DNA from: Gammaproteobacteria bacterium
GTDB lineage: Bacteria > Pseudomonadota > Gammaproteobacteria > Granulosicoccales > Granulosicoccaceae
NCBI GenBank assembly: GCA_002746645.1
Contig: PDPU01000025.1
Location: forward strand, 62,001 to 126,000
Direction of reading: 5' to 3'
DNA length: 64,000 nucleotides
Shown here: positions 8,271-17,014 of the stretch, in pieces
Numbering within the stretch: the first letter of the stretch is position 1
How the letters are laid out: every line of letters begins with the position of its first letter
Program-made: the position numbers and the translations under genes
Notes under the pieces: generated by a model
Told to the model about the DNA's origin: nothing
Seen by the model: only the letters and a program-made list of their open reading frames with translations
Databases searched by the model: none

Positions 8271-10721
8271 ATGAACAACGACAACAACGCACGCGACAAC
8301 GGCGACGCCGACATCATCATCGAGGACGTCGAAATCGAGAGCGACGTCGAGGCCGATGCCGGCACGGGACTGGTCCTGCCGGGGCACAATCTCCCCGAAA
8401 AGCTGCTGCTGTTGCCCGTCTTCGAACGACCCTTCTTCCCCGCACAGGTGCAGCCGCTCGTCGTCGACGAAAGCGCCTGGGAAGAAACCTTCCGTCGCCT
8501 GGCCAAGATGGATCATCATCTCCTCGGCCTCTGCTACGCCGGCGACAGCGACGACGGCGTCGATGTCGCACCCGAAGACTTCGCGCGCACGGGCTGCGTG
8601 GTGCGCCTGCACAACGTGGTGCAGGGCGACGGCAAGATCCAGTTCATCGCCCAGGGCATGCAGCGCTTTCGGATCGATGGCTGGCTCAGCCGTCACGCAC
8701 CGTTCGCGGCCGAGGTGGTCTACCCGGCCGAGGAAAAGGGCGAGCCCGAAGAGATCAAGGCCTACGCCATGGCACTCATCCAGGCCATCAAGGAGCTGAT
8801 TCCTCTGAACCCGCTCTACAACGAGGAACTGAAGAACTTCCTCAACCACTTCAATCTGAACGAACCCTCGCCGCTCGCCGACTTCGCCGCCGCCATCACC
8901 ACGGCGCCCGGCGCGGAACTTCAGGAAGTGCTCGACACGATCCCCTTGAAGAAACGCATGGAACGCGTGCTGCTGCTGCTGACCAAGGAACTCGAAGTGG
9001 CGCGCCTGCAGTCCGAGATCCGCTCCGAGGTCGAACAGAAGATGTCGAAGCACCAGCGCGAGTTCTTCCTCAGGGAAGAACTCAAGGTGATCCAGCGCGA
9101 ACTCGGCATGGCCAAGGACGACCGCACCTCGGACATCGACAACTTCCGCGAGCGCATGGCGAAACTCGACCCACCCGAGCATGTCGAGAAACGCTTCGAG
9201 GAAGAACTCCGCAAGCTCGGCGTGCTCGAGCCGGGTTCGCCCGAGTACGGCGTCACGCGAAACCACGTTGACTGGGTGACTTCAGTACCCTGGGGCCGGA
9301 CCTCGAAGGACAAGCTCTCGCTGCGCAGCGCCAGGCGTGTGCTCGAACGTGATCACTCCGGCCTCGCCGACGTCAAGGAACGCATCCTCGAGTTCCTCGC
9401 CATGGGTGCCTACCGTGGCGAAGTCGGCGGTTCGATCATCCTGCTCGTCGGCCCGCCGGGTGTCGGCAAGACTTCCATCGGACGCTCGATCGCCGATGCG
9501 CTCGACCGGAAATTCTACCGTTTCAGCGTCGGCGGCATGCGCGACGAATCGGAAATCAAGGGTCACCGCCGCACCTACATCGGCGCGATGCCCGGCAAAC
9601 TCGTGCAGGCGCTGCGTGAAGTCGAGGTCATGAATCCCGTGATCATGCTCGACGAAATCGACAAGATGGGCGCTTCCTACCAGGGCGATCCGGCCTCGGC
9701 GCTCCTCGAAGTGCTCGACCCCGAACAGAACGTCGACTTTCTCGATCACTACCTCGATCTCAGGCTGGATCTTTCCAAGGTACTGTTCGTATGTACCGCC
9801 AACCAGCTCGACACCATCCCGAAACCGCTCCTTGACCGCATGGACGTGATCCGCCTCTCAGGCTACATCGCCAGCGAGAAGTTCGACATCGCGAAGGAAC
9901 ATCTCTGGCCACGGCTTCTCGAACGCAACAAGGTCAGGCCGAGCGAGGTCAAGCTCAGCGATTCGGCACTGAAGAAACTCATCGACGGTTATTCGCGCGA
10001 AGCCGGTGTGCGTGGACTCGAGAAATACCTCCATCGCATTCTCCGCAAGAGCGTGGTGAAGCTCCTGAAGGGCGGGAAATCCGCACCGAAGTCGATCAGC
10101 GTCACCAACCGCAATCTCAAGGAGTTCGTCGGCGAGCCGCCCTTCCGCACCGAACGCCAGCTCGGCGGTGTGGGCGTGGTCACGGGCCTGGCCTGGACCG
10201 CCCTCGGTGGCGCGACGCTGCCGGTCGAGGCAAGCAGCGTGCACGAGAGGAGCCGCGACCTCAAGCTCACGGGGCGCCTCGGCAAGGTCATGAACGAGTC
10301 GGCACAGATCGCGCACAGCTTCGTGACCACGCACGCCGAGAGCTTCGGTATCGACAGCAAGTGGTTCCAGGAGAACGCGCTGCACCTGCACGTGCCCGAG
10401 GGCGCGACCCCGAAGGATGGCCCAAGCGCCGGCGTCACCATCGCCACCGCCTTTCTCTCACTGGCACTGAAGAAATCGGTGCGCCGCACCATCGCCATGA
10501 CCGGCGAGATCACCCTCACGGGCGAAGTGCTGCCGGTGGGCGGCATCAAGGAAAAACTCATCGCCGCACGGCGCATCGGCATCAAGGAAGTGATCCTGCC
10601 GATCGGCAACGAACGCGACGTGAACGAGCTGCCGAAGCACATCGTCACGGGGTTCAGGATTCACTATGCAACGCACTATCGTGACGTCTTTGACATGGTA
10701 TTCCGGAAGAACCGTAACTGA
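8271..10721 (+). CDS. lon: ATP-dependent endopeptidase La (Lon)
   Basis: This 816-residue LonA-type protease degrades misfolded and regulatory proteins. Order of parts: a 40-residue acidic, low-complexity start (DNNARDNGDADIIIED), the LON substrate-binding domain (about 45-245), a coiled-coil linker, the AAA+ module with Walker A GPPGVGKT and Walker B MLDEIDKM, and the protease domain. The catalytic dyad is Ser719 (PKDGPSAG) and Lys762 (GGIKEKL). A 25-residue acidic start ahead of the usual MLPLRD-like block is longer than in E. coli Lon. The stop codon overlaps the first unit of a heptanucleotide repeat array. Confidence 0.95.
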   Translation: MNNDNNARDNGDADIIIEDVEIESDVEADAGTGLVLPGHNLPEKLLLLPVFERPFFPAQVQPLVVDESAWEETFRRLAKMDHHLLGLCYAGDSDDGVDVAPEDFARTGCVVRLHNVVQGDGKIQFIAQGMQRFRIDGWLSRHAPFAAEVVYPAEEKGEPEEIKAYAMALIQAIKELIPLNPLYNEELKNFLNHFNLNEPSPLADFAAAITTAPGAELQEVLDTIPLKKRMERVLLLLTKELEVARLQSEIRSEVEQKMSKHQREFFLREELKVIQRELGMAKDDRTSDIDNFRERMAKLDPPEHVEKRFEEELRKLGVLEPGSPEYGVTRNHVDWVTSVPWGRTSKDKLSLRSARRVLERDHSGLADVKERILEFLAMGAYRGEVGGSIILLVGPPGVGKTSIGRSIADALDRKFYRFSVGGMRDESEIKGHRRTYIGAMPGKLVQALREVEVMNPVIMLDEIDKMGASYQGDPASALLEVLDPEQNVDFLDHYLDLRLDLSKVLFVCTANQLDTIPKPLLDRMDVIRLSGYIASEKFDIAKEHLWPRLLERNKVRPSEVKLSDSALKKLIDGYSREAGVRGLEKYLHRILRKSVVKLLKGGKSAPKSISVTNRNLKEFVGEPPFRTERQLGGVGVVTGLAWTALGGATLPVEASSVHERSRDLKLTGRLGKVMNESAQIAHSFVTTHAESFGIDSKWFQENALHLHVPEGATPKDGPSAGVTIATAFLSLALKKSVRRTIAMTGEITLTGEVLPVGGIKEKLIAARRIGIKEVILPIGNERDVNELPKHIVTGFRIHYATHYRDVFDMVFRKNRN

Positions 10722-10775
10722 GCACCGAGCACCGAGCACCGAGCACCGAGCACCGAGCACCGAGCACCGAGCACC
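10720..10775 (+). repeat. eight perfect GAGCACC heptads at the lon stop codon
   Basis: Eight uninterrupted copies of GAGCACC run from 10720 to 10775. The first copy shares its first two bases with the TGA stop codon of lon. The array lies in the 109-bp gap between lon and the convergent DUF3187 gene. A seven-base unit is not a multiple of three, so length changes would not affect lon but would move the hypothetical read-through frame. Confidence 0.95.
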
Positions 10776-10830
10776 GACATGTTCGACCTGAGTCTCGCAC
10801 TTGTTTCGGTTTCCCGGACCGTAACGCAGG

Positions 10831-11910
10831 TCATCGAGCTTCGCTCCTGAAGGCCAGACGAACGGCCACATCCGCCGCGGTATCGATGGCGATGTCTTCG
10901 ACGAGGCTCACTTCCAGCCAGCGAGCGCCTTTCGCCGTGGCGAAGCGCCAGTCGAAACCGGTGGCGATCGTGACACCGGGATCTCCAAGTTCGCGAAGTT
11001 CACTGGCATAGTAAGGACTGTGTGCATCGAACTGCACACGCAGGGATAGAGACGGCGAGTAGCGAAAACGCAGACCCAGGGTGCCATAGGCCACTGCATC
11101 ATGGCGGTTGCCGAACTCGCCATCCTGGCCCAGCCAGGCGGCACCGAGCTGGGTGGCGACGCGCCAGCGATCGCCGAAGGTCAGGTTGCGACTCTGCCAG
11201 TCGACTGCCAGGCGCAGGTTGCCCGAACCCGTGAAGTCCTCGAGCGAACCCGTCGGCAGCGTCATCGACAGACGCCACAGGCCACTGTCGCCGATGCAGC
11301 CTGCGTCCATCCCTGCCGCCGGTGATGGCTTCCACAGCAGTGACACGATGATGTCGGACAGGGCCGTGACCGAGTGGTCGAGCGCCAGGCGTTCACCGTT
11401 ACCGCGTTCGTAGACATAGGCAATGACATCCTCCTCGGCCCCGGAGCGGTTGGCATCGGGCATGCCGAAGATTCCGTGCCAGTTCGAAATCGTGTTGTCG
11501 AACTCACCTCCGCCATGGTGCACGATCGGCACTCGCACACCAGCCAGCCAGTGTCCGTTTTGTGTCAGGCGAGACTGCCGTTCGAAACCGATTTCGGTGG
11601 TCTCGCCGTCGAGCAACAGCCGCTCGCCCTTGACACTGCCACCCATGAACTGGTTCGCATGGGTCAGTGACACCTGCCAGGCATCGTTGCCGCGCGAGGA
11701 TACCAGGGGGGCGGGCACCGCGTCGATGTATTTCAGAGGATGCAGCCGCGGTTCACTGGTGAGGGCATCGGGCGCCAGACGCGCACAGGAAATCGTGCCG
11801 GCACGCAGCGCGGATCGGTTAGCTTCGTCGGCGGCAATCACCGACGAGCAGGTGAGACCGATACCGAACAGTGACATCGGCAACCAGCGGCGAACGAGCG
11901 TCGAAATCAT
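10831..11910 (-). CDS. DUF3187 family envelope protein
   Basis: The 359-residue protein has an N-terminal signal peptide (basic start, hydrophobic core LPMSLFGIGLTCSSVIA, cut after AA near residue 27). Its body is rich in alternating hydrophobic and polar strands. The stretches KGERLLLDGETTEIGF, VPIVHHGGGEFDNTISNWH, FGMPDANR and LTLPTGS-like MTLPTGS, followed by FTGSGNLRLAV, match my recollection of the DUF3187 family of predicted outer-membrane or periplasmic beta-rich proteins. No function is established. It converges on lon across the heptad array and lies 48 bp downstream of dsbC on the same strand, so it may be cotranscribed with xerD-dsbC. Confidence 0.75.
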   Translation of the reverse strand: MISTLVRRWLPMSLFGIGLTCSSVIAADEANRSALRAGTISCARLAPDALTSEPRLHPLKYIDAVPAPLVSSRGNDAWQVSLTHANQFMGGSVKGERLLLDGETTEIGFERQSRLTQNGHWLAGVRVPIVHHGGGEFDNTISNWHGIFGMPDANRSGAEEDVIAYVYERGNGERLALDHSVTALSDIIVSLLWKPSPAAGMDAGCIGDSGLWRLSMTLPTGSLEDFTGSGNLRLAVDWQSRNLTFGDRWRVATQLGAAWLGQDGEFGNRHDAVAYGTLGLRFRYSPSLSLRVQFDAHSPYYASELRELGDPGVTIATGFDWRFATAKGARWLEVSLVEDIAIDTAADVAVRLAFRSEAR

Positions 11911-11958
11911 CCAGAGCCATGCATGTGCTTCGTCCGAGAAACCCTGCCCCCTTGCGAG

Positions 11959-13050
11959 TTACATGATGGGTTGGGTCTGCTCGATGAGCTGAATGAGATT
12001 GGTCGCCGGTCGATACCCCGAGATACGATCACCGCTGTCGAGAAAGATCAGGGGTGTGCCACGAAGACCGAGCTTGTGCGCCATTGCCACATGTTCCCCG
12101 ACCGGATTGTCGCAGACGGCCGGCTCGATGTCCCCTCCGGCCTTGGCCGTGGTCATCGCTTCCTGCGGGTTGTCCGCACACCAGACACTGACGAGGTCGG
12201 CGTGTGCCTGGCTGCCAGCGCCAGCGCGCGGATACATCATGTAACGCACACTGATGCCGGCATCGAGAAGTTGATCGATTTCGCTGTGCAACTTGCGGCA
12301 GTAACCACAACTGATGTCGGTGAACACCGTGATCGAGCGCCCCTGATCGCCACCCTCGGGGTGATAGACAAGCATGTTGTCGGGACTGTAGCTCGCCAGC
12401 AGGTCGCGATGCAGTGTGTTCTGACGACTCTCGGTGAGATTGATGCCCTGTTCGATGTCGACGATGCTGCCCAGCACGAGGAAATCTGCTTCGGCATCAA
12501 TGTAATAGACCTGGCCTTCTCCTACAACTTCGTAAAGTCCCGCGATCTCGGCTGGCCGAATCGATTCGGCCGGGAAATATGGCAGGCGCGCATGCAGCTT
12601 GTCGACGATCGGCTGAAATTTTGCCGGAATACCCATCTCGGCGTTTTTGGCCGTCTTGGCCGTCTTGGCCGCATCAGCTGTTTCAGCTGTTTCAGCTGTT
12701 TCAGCGGTTTCAGCGGTTTCAGCGGTTTCGGCGGTTTCAGCGGTTTCGGCGGTTTCGTCCGACTTGCCCACTTCCGCCGTCTGCTTCCTTTCGGCCTCGG
12801 TGTCATCGTCTGTCGCTACCTTCGGATCCGTCTCGGCCACTTCGTCGGCGGCAATACCATCGGCTTCGGTCTCTGTCGTCTTGTCAGCGATGGCGGCTGC
12901 CGTAGCCTCTGCCGCTTCATCTACTGTCTTCGTCACGACAGACCCGTCGGAATGCTTGCCCTCCTCGTTAGGTTGCGCCATGGACGGTGAAATGATCAGA
13001 GCCAACAGCACGGCAAGCAATGTTGCCAGTCGTCGGTTCATGTGCTTCAT
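11959..13050 (-). CDS. dsbC: DsbC-type disulfide isomerase with long (ETA)n linker
   Basis: The start at 13050 is set by AGGAG six bases upstream; it gives 363 residues. A signal peptide (1-25) exports the protein to the periplasm. A 110-residue linker rich in Ala, Glu, Thr and Asp follows. It contains nine tandem ETA units (about 99-125) and a KTAKTAK tail. The DsbC region then begins: the dimerisation part, and a thioredoxin fold with active site C245-G-Y-C248 (FTDISCGYCRKLH) and the second DsbC-type cysteine pair (SVWCADN and PAVCDNP). DsbC shuffles wrong disulfides and is kept reduced by DsbD. E. coli DsbC lacks such a linker. It sits downstream of xerD, the order seen in E. coli. Confidence 0.9.
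   Translation of the reverse strand: MKHMNRRLATLLAVLLALIISPSMAQPNEEGKHSDGSVVTKTVDEAAEATAAAIADKTTETEADGIAADEVAETDPKVATDDDTEAERKQTAEVGKSDETAETAETAETAETAETAETAETAETADAAKTAKTAKNAEMGIPAKFQPIVDKLHARLPYFPAESIRPAEIAGLYEVVGEGQVYYIDAEADFLVLGSIVDIEQGINLTESRQNTLHRDLLASYSPDNMLVYHPEGGDQGRSITVFTDISCGYCRKLHSEIDQLLDAGISVRYMMYPRAGAGSQAHADLVSVWCADNPQEAMTTAKAGGDIEPAVCDNPVGEHVAMAHKLGLRGTPLIFLDSGDRISGYRPATNLIQLIEQTQPIM
12676..12756 (-). repeat. nine 9-bp repeats coding (ETA)9 in dsbC
   Basis: Nine in-frame 9-bp units lie here. Read on the + strand they are AGCTGTTTC three times, AGCGGTTTC three times, then GGCGGTTTC, AGCGGTTTC and GGCGGTTTC. On the coding strand each unit gives Glu-Thr-Ala. The blockwise identity of neighbouring units suggests recent slippage. 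Confidence 0.93.
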
Positions 13051-13144
13051 GGTGTGCTCCTGATGGCGCTGCCCGTAAGGGTGAACGGGAATCGTGAAAG
13101 CGAGGGACAATCTCGTGTGTGGCTCAACTGACCACGAAATCGCG

Positions 13145-14080
13145 CTAAGGTTCGTTGCGAACCGCAACGAACCTCACACGTCCACGCGGATGGTGTTCGG
13201 CGTGCATCGATCGAAGACGCTCACGCGCCACGTGAGTGTAGATCTGGGTAGTGGAAAGATTGCTGTGCCCCAGCAACATCTGCACCACTCTGAGATCGGC
13301 ATTGTGGTTGACGAGATGCGTGGCAAAGGCATGGCGCAGGGTATGTGGCGAGAGCGGCTTGTCGATGCCTGCCGCGTGTGCGTGCGCCTTGATGCGGTGC
13401 CAGAAGGTCTGACGTGTCATGCCGCGCCCACGCCGCGATAGAAACAGGGTATCGCTTCTCCCTCTGCCGGCGAGGAATGCCGGGCGCGCCTCGCGCAGAT
13501 AGTGCTCGAGTGCGTCAAGTGCCGATTCCCCGACAGGCACGAGCCGTTCCTTCGCACCCTTGCCCCAGACACGAATCACGCCTTGTTGCCGATTGACCTG
13601 ATCGACACCGAGTTCGACGAGTTCCGAAACCCGGAGACCGGACCCGTACGCCACTTCCAGCATCGCGCGATCGCGGATGCCGAGCGGTTCGCTGACGTCG
13701 GGCGCGGCAAGCAGCCGCTCCACCTCGCTCTCGCTGAGGGTCACGGGCAGTGAACGCGGCAGTTTCGGCAGATCCACCTCGAAGGTCGGGCTCAGACGCA
13801 TCAGTTGCTCGCGCACACAGAAGGCGTAGAAGCGACGCAGCGCCGAAAGCTGGCGTGCCGCCGTGCGCGCACTCACTCCTGACGACAGGCGCTCGGACAG
13901 CAGCGCAAGCACATCCTCCCGCCCGGCCGTCAGCAAGTGCTTGCCACGCCCTTCGAGCAGCTTTGCAAACTGACGAATATCACGCTGATAGGCAGACAAG
14001 GTGTTGTCACTGAGACCGCGCTCGAGCATCTGCGCGTCGAGAAAACGTCGAAGTGGTGCCTCGTCGGGTAACTCATTCAC
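13145..14080 (-). CDS. xerD: tyrosine site-specific recombinase XerD
   Basis: XerD with XerC resolves chromosome dimers at dif under FtsK control. The catalytic set is complete: Arg in GSGLRVSEL, Lys in WGKGAKERLV, HTLRHAFATH (His and Arg), His in LLGHSNLSTTQ and the nucleophile Tyr in IYTHV. The GTG at 14080 gives 311 residues and an N-terminus of family length. An ATG at 14128 would add 16 residues, but it lies only 24 bp from the divergent moeA start. XerD rather than XerC is chosen because dsbC follows directly (95 bp), as in E. coli xerD-dsbC. No mobile-element context is seen. Confidence 0.92.
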   Translation of the reverse strand: MNELPDEAPLRRFLDAQMLERGLSDNTLSAYQRDIRQFAKLLEGRGKHLLTAGREDVLALLSERLSSGVSARTAARQLSALRRFYAFCVREQLMRLSPTFEVDLPKLPRSLPVTLSESEVERLLAAPDVSEPLGIRDRAMLEVAYGSGLRVSELVELGVDQVNRQQGVIRVWGKGAKERLVPVGESALDALEHYLREARPAFLAGRGRSDTLFLSRRGRGMTRQTFWHRIKAHAHAAGIDKPLSPHTLRHAFATHLVNHNADLRVVQMLLGHSNLSTTQIYTHVARERLRSMHAEHHPRGRVRFVAVRNEP

Positions 14081-14152
14081 GGGAAATCGGGAAAGGGTAA
14101 AAGAGGATGGCTTGATACCATAGAGCATCGACCGACCGAGGGTATCGTCCGC

Positions 14153-15400
14153 TTGGATACGATTGAAGACGCAAGAGCGAAAATGCTGGCCCGGCTCGTG
14201 CCGATCGAAGGCACCGAAACCATCGATGCCAGCAGCCGCGAGTTGCTCGGACGCGTGCTCGCCGAAGAGATCGTGGCACCAATGTCGCTGCCGCCATTTC
14301 GCGCCTCGGCCATGGACGGTTACGCCTGTCGTGCGGCCGACATCACCGCAACACCGACATCACCGGGACAACCCGACGACATCCTGCTGACGGTTGTCGG
14401 GAATTCACTTGCCGGACACCCGAGCGAAGACACCCTGGCACCCGGCACCTGTGTGGCCATCATGACGGGCGCACGCGTACCGGATGATGCCGACAGCGTG
14501 ATCCCCTGCGAACTCACCGAACGCGTTGACGGTCGGGTTCGTTTCGACGGAACCTGCCCGCGCGGGCAGTACGTGCGTGAAGTGGGCAGCGACACCCGCA
14601 AGGGACAGCCTCTGCTTGTTGCCGGCAGCACCGTCGGCCCGGCAGCCGCGGCGCTGCTGATTGCGCATGGCTGTGGGCCCGTGAAGGTGAAACGCCGCCT
14701 CTCGGTGGCGCTGTTCTCCACCGGTGACGAACTCGTCGCTGCCGGCAGTACACTCATACGCGGTCAGATACACGATGCCAACCGGCCGCTACTCGAGGGC
14801 ATGCTCGGCGGGGCGGCAATCGACATCATCGATCTCGGCATCTGCCCCGACACCCCTGACACGCTCAGACAATTGCTGACACGCGCAGAAGGTGCCGATC
14901 TGTTGATCAGTACCGGTGGCGTTTCGGTCGGAGACGCCGATCACGTCAGGGCCGTGCTTGGCGAATCGGGCAGCATCGACTGGTGGCGAATCGCCATGAA
15001 GCCCGGCCGACCACTGGCCTTCGGCTTCACGGGAGCAGACCAGCCCTGGCTCGGGCTGCCGGGCAACCCCGTGTCCGTTGCCGTCACCACACTGATGTTC
15101 GTGCATCCGGCGATTGATCGCCTGCTCGGGCGCGAGACTGCCTGGCCACTACCCTTGATGCTGCCAACACGAGATCGGCTCGAGAAGGACGCAGGCCGTG
15201 TGGAATTTCAGCGCGGAACACTCGTGGTGGACGAACAGGGTGCTGGCGTCAGCACAACCGGCGCCCAGGATTCCCACATGCTGAGCTCACTGGTCAGAGC
15301 CGATTGTCTGGTCGAACTCGACCGCGAATCGACCGGCGCGGCCATCGGCGAGCCGGTAAAGGTCCATCCTCTCAGGGCTTACGGCACAGCGCCCTTCTGA
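14153..15400 (+). CDS. moeA: molybdopterin molybdenumtransferase MoeA
   Basis: MoeA inserts molybdate into adenylylated molybdopterin in molybdenum-cofactor synthesis. The 415-residue length is normal. Typical segments are LPPFRASAMDGYA near the start, GTCVAIMTGARVPDDADSV, the MoeA/MogA-type binding motifs STGDEL and STGGVSVGDADHV, and FGLPGNPVS-like LGLPGNPVSVAV. The start is a TTG at 14153 with GAGGGT nine bases upstream; no ATG fits. It diverges from xerD. No other molybdenum-cofactor gene lies in the window. Confidence 0.93.
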   Translation: MDTIEDARAKMLARLVPIEGTETIDASSRELLGRVLAEEIVAPMSLPPFRASAMDGYACRAADITATPTSPGQPDDILLTVVGNSLAGHPSEDTLAPGTCVAIMTGARVPDDADSVIPCELTERVDGRVRFDGTCPRGQYVREVGSDTRKGQPLLVAGSTVGPAAAALLIAHGCGPVKVKRRLSVALFSTGDELVAAGSTLIRGQIHDANRPLLEGMLGGAAIDIIDLGICPDTPDTLRQLLTRAEGADLLISTGGVSVGDADHVRAVLGESGSIDWWRIAMKPGRPLAFGFTGADQPWLGLPGNPVSVAVTTLMFVHPAIDRLLGRETAWPLPLMLPTRDRLEKDAGRVEFQRGTLVVDEQGAGVSTTGAQDSHMLSSLVRADCLVELDRESTGAAIGEPVKVHPLRAYGTAPF

Positions 15401-15419
15401 TTTCCTGTGGAACTGCTCC

Positions 15420-15459
15420 TACCCTCACCGCCCGACGTGTCACGCCGGCGGTGAGGGTA
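15420..15459. terminator. 13-bp perfect hairpin between moeA and the histone-like gene
   Basis: TACCCTCACCGCC (15420-15432) pairs perfectly with GGCGGTGAGGGTA (15447-15459) around a 14-nt loop. It begins 19 bp after the moeA stop and lies between two convergent genes. No T-tract follows on either strand. A bidirectional transcription end is the simplest reading. Confidence 0.6.
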
Positions 15460-15552
15460 TCGGCCGTTGCTGCGGCTCAACGTTCAGCCACGACGGCAGG
15501 TCATTGTCGTTGCAGCTGCCCAGCGTTCGGTTGCGACTCGGCTACTCGGTGC

Positions 15553-16158
15553 TCAACCACGGCGACGTGATACCACACGACGACCTGCAGCAACACCACG
15601 GCGCGGATTGGGCGCCTTCTTGCGACGACCCACTGCCTTCTTCTTGCTTGCCGTCGCCGTGCGCGTGGACACCTTGCGCGTCGTGACCTTCTTCTTGCCT
15701 GCAACCTTCCTGCCTGCAACCTTCTTGCCCGCAACCTTCTTGCCTGCAACCTTCTTGCCTGCAACCTTCTTGCCTGCAACCTTCCTGCCCGCGACCTTCC
15801 TGCCCGCGACCTTCTTGCCCGCGACCTTCTTGCCTGCGACCTTCTTGCCTGCGACCTTCTTGCCCGCGACCTTCTTGCCCGCGACTTTCCTGCTGACTGC
15901 TTTCTTGCGCGTCGTGGCCTTCTTCTTGACAGCTGCCTTCTTCCTGCTCGCAACCTTCCTGCTTGCCGCTTTCTTACGTGTGACAACCTTGCGTGCCGCG
16001 ACCTTGCGGGCAACGGCCTTTTTCTTGCCGACAGCCTTCTTCTTGCTTGCCGCTTTCCTGCGCGTGGCAGTCTTCTTCGCTGCAACCTTGCGGGTGCTTG
16101 CCTTTTTCCTTGCTGCCCGGGCGGGTCGTGCCACCGCAGGCTTGATCATTCGTGCCAT
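15553..16158 (-). CDS. lysine-rich histone H1-like DNA-binding protein
   Basis: With the ATG at 16158 (GGAG ten bases upstream) the product is about 201 residues, almost wholly Lys, Arg, Ala, Val and Gly. It starts [20 protein letters not shown]. Its core is thirteen tandem KVAG(K/R) pentads flanked by RKVA/KKAAS segments, and it ends in a basic RRRG tail. The composition matches eukaryotic H1 C-termini and bacterial H1-like proteins such as chlamydial Hc2, Bordetella BpH and Pseudomonas AlgP. It is presumably a nucleoid compaction or regulatory protein. No globular domain is visible. It converges on moeA across a perfect hairpin. Confidence 0.85.
   Translation of the reverse strand: MARMIKPAVARPARAARKKASTRKVAAKKTATRRKAASKKKAVGKKKAVARKVAARKVVTRKKAASRKVASRKKAAVKKKATTRKKAVSRKVAGKKVAGKKVAGKKVAGKKVAGKKVAGRKVAGRKVAGKKVAGKKVAGKKVAGKKVAGRKVAGKKKVTTRKVSTRTATASKKKAVGRRKKAPNPRRGVAAGRRVVSRRRG
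15691..15885 (-). repeat. thirteen 15-bp repeats coding KVAG(K/R)
   Basis: Thirteen contiguous 15-bp units occur here. On the + strand the consensus is CTTCTTGCCTGCAAC, with T/C changes at a few fixed positions. Each codes one basic pentad of the histone-like protein. Such arrays are expected to change copy number by slippage, always in frame. Confidence 0.95.
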
Positions 16159-16521
16159 GTGTTTGAACTCCGAAGCTTGTCCTGAATGGGTGATGACGAA
16201 TTGTTCAGGAGCCACTGGACCACACGACTCCCCGCCGAAACCGATACCATTCGAGGCGTGTTCGCGATGCCCGAAGCCGGTGTCAGACTTGTACTTTCAC
16301 GTCACGGCCACCAAGCAAACGACATGCCGATCAGAACAATACCGATATGAATTTTCCACAGTGCGCAAAAAATTTTCAACACAGTATACATACACTGTTA
16401 CAAGAACAACGGGTCACCATGTACATCTCGATACGTGTCGAACTACCCGTGAACACCGCTTCCAACAGGTCTGCCGCCGAACGGTACAATCGAGCACGAC
16501 TCGCTCGTCCACCCCGCTACC
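16159..16521. promoter_or_regulatory. divergent intergenic region, AT-rich core with promoter-like boxes
   Basis: This 363-bp gap lies between the divergent histone-like and RDD genes. The middle (about 16345-16400) is clearly AT-richer than the surroundings. On the - strand a TATACT box is at 16388-16383. On the + strand a TACAAT box is at 16485-16490, about 30 bp ahead of the RDD start. Neither has a convincing -35 element at normal spacing. An ACAGT-N8-ACTGT inverted repeat spans 16381-16398. Small open frames here look non-coding. Confidence 0.4.
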
Positions 16522-16953
16522 ATGCCTTCACAGCACGCCAGCCGACACACGAACAACACAAGCCAGGTGCAGCGCATCTTCTGGCGCCGCATCGGTGCAA
16601 TCTTCTACGACACCTTGCTGATGATTGCCATCTGGTTCGTCGTCACCGCAGTTGCACTCTTCGCCACCGGCGGTGAAGCCATCCAGAACCCACTCTACAA
16701 GCTCCTGCTGTTGCTCATTGCCTTCATCTTCTGCGACTGGTGCTGGCGCCGCGGCGGCCAGACGCTCGGCATGCAGGCCTGGCGCATCCGTGTGGTGCCC
16801 GACAAGGGCAATGTACTTTCGCACCGTCAGACCTTCCTTCGCTTTGCCGTGGGCGTGGCCACACTCGGGCTGTCGCTTCTTGGCGTCTGGTTGCGGCAGG
16901 ATGGCAAGGCGTTTCATGACATCGTCAGCGAGTCCTCGCTCACGCGAGCCTGA
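16522..16953 (+). CDS. RDD-domain membrane protein
   Basis: The 143-residue protein holds one RDD domain. This domain is named for conserved Arg and Asp residues in a predicted transporter-like or membrane-scaffold fold. Visible are FWRRIGAIFYDTLLM (the first helix with Arg and Asp), two further hydrophobic segments, the WRRGGQTLGMQAWRIRVV loop and LRQDGKAFHDIVSES near the end. No partner gene in the window points to a substrate. It converges on lptG, about 60 bp away. Confidence 0.85.
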   Translation: MPSQHASRHTNNTSQVQRIFWRRIGAIFYDTLLMIAIWFVVTAVALFATGGEAIQNPLYKLLLLLIAFIFCDWCWRRGGQTLGMQAWRIRVVPDKGNVLSHRQTFLRFAVGVATLGLSLLGVWLRQDGKAFHDIVSESSLTRA

Positions 16954-17014
16954 ATGTGCATGTGAACGATCGCGACAACCTCGCAGGACACCGGCGCCGG
17001 TGTGATTTCGCGTC

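Noticed and set aside
6127..8292. 721-codon - strand frame opposite rep
   Set aside because: Antisense shadow of Rep, which has all helicase motifs; the shadow has no recognisable domain.
15691..15885. 15-bp array considered as a CRISPR
   Set aside because: Units are contiguous without spacers and code a regular basic peptide.
16381..16398. ACAGT-N8-ACTGT inverted repeat considered as a LexA box
   Set aside because: The LexA box is CTGT-N8-ACAG; here the half sites have the opposite polarity, and the flanking genes are not SOS genes.
16347..16676. Small + strand frame across the histone-like/RDD gap
   Set aside because: Runs into the RDD gene in another frame, has no ribosome-binding site, and its composition is not protein-like.
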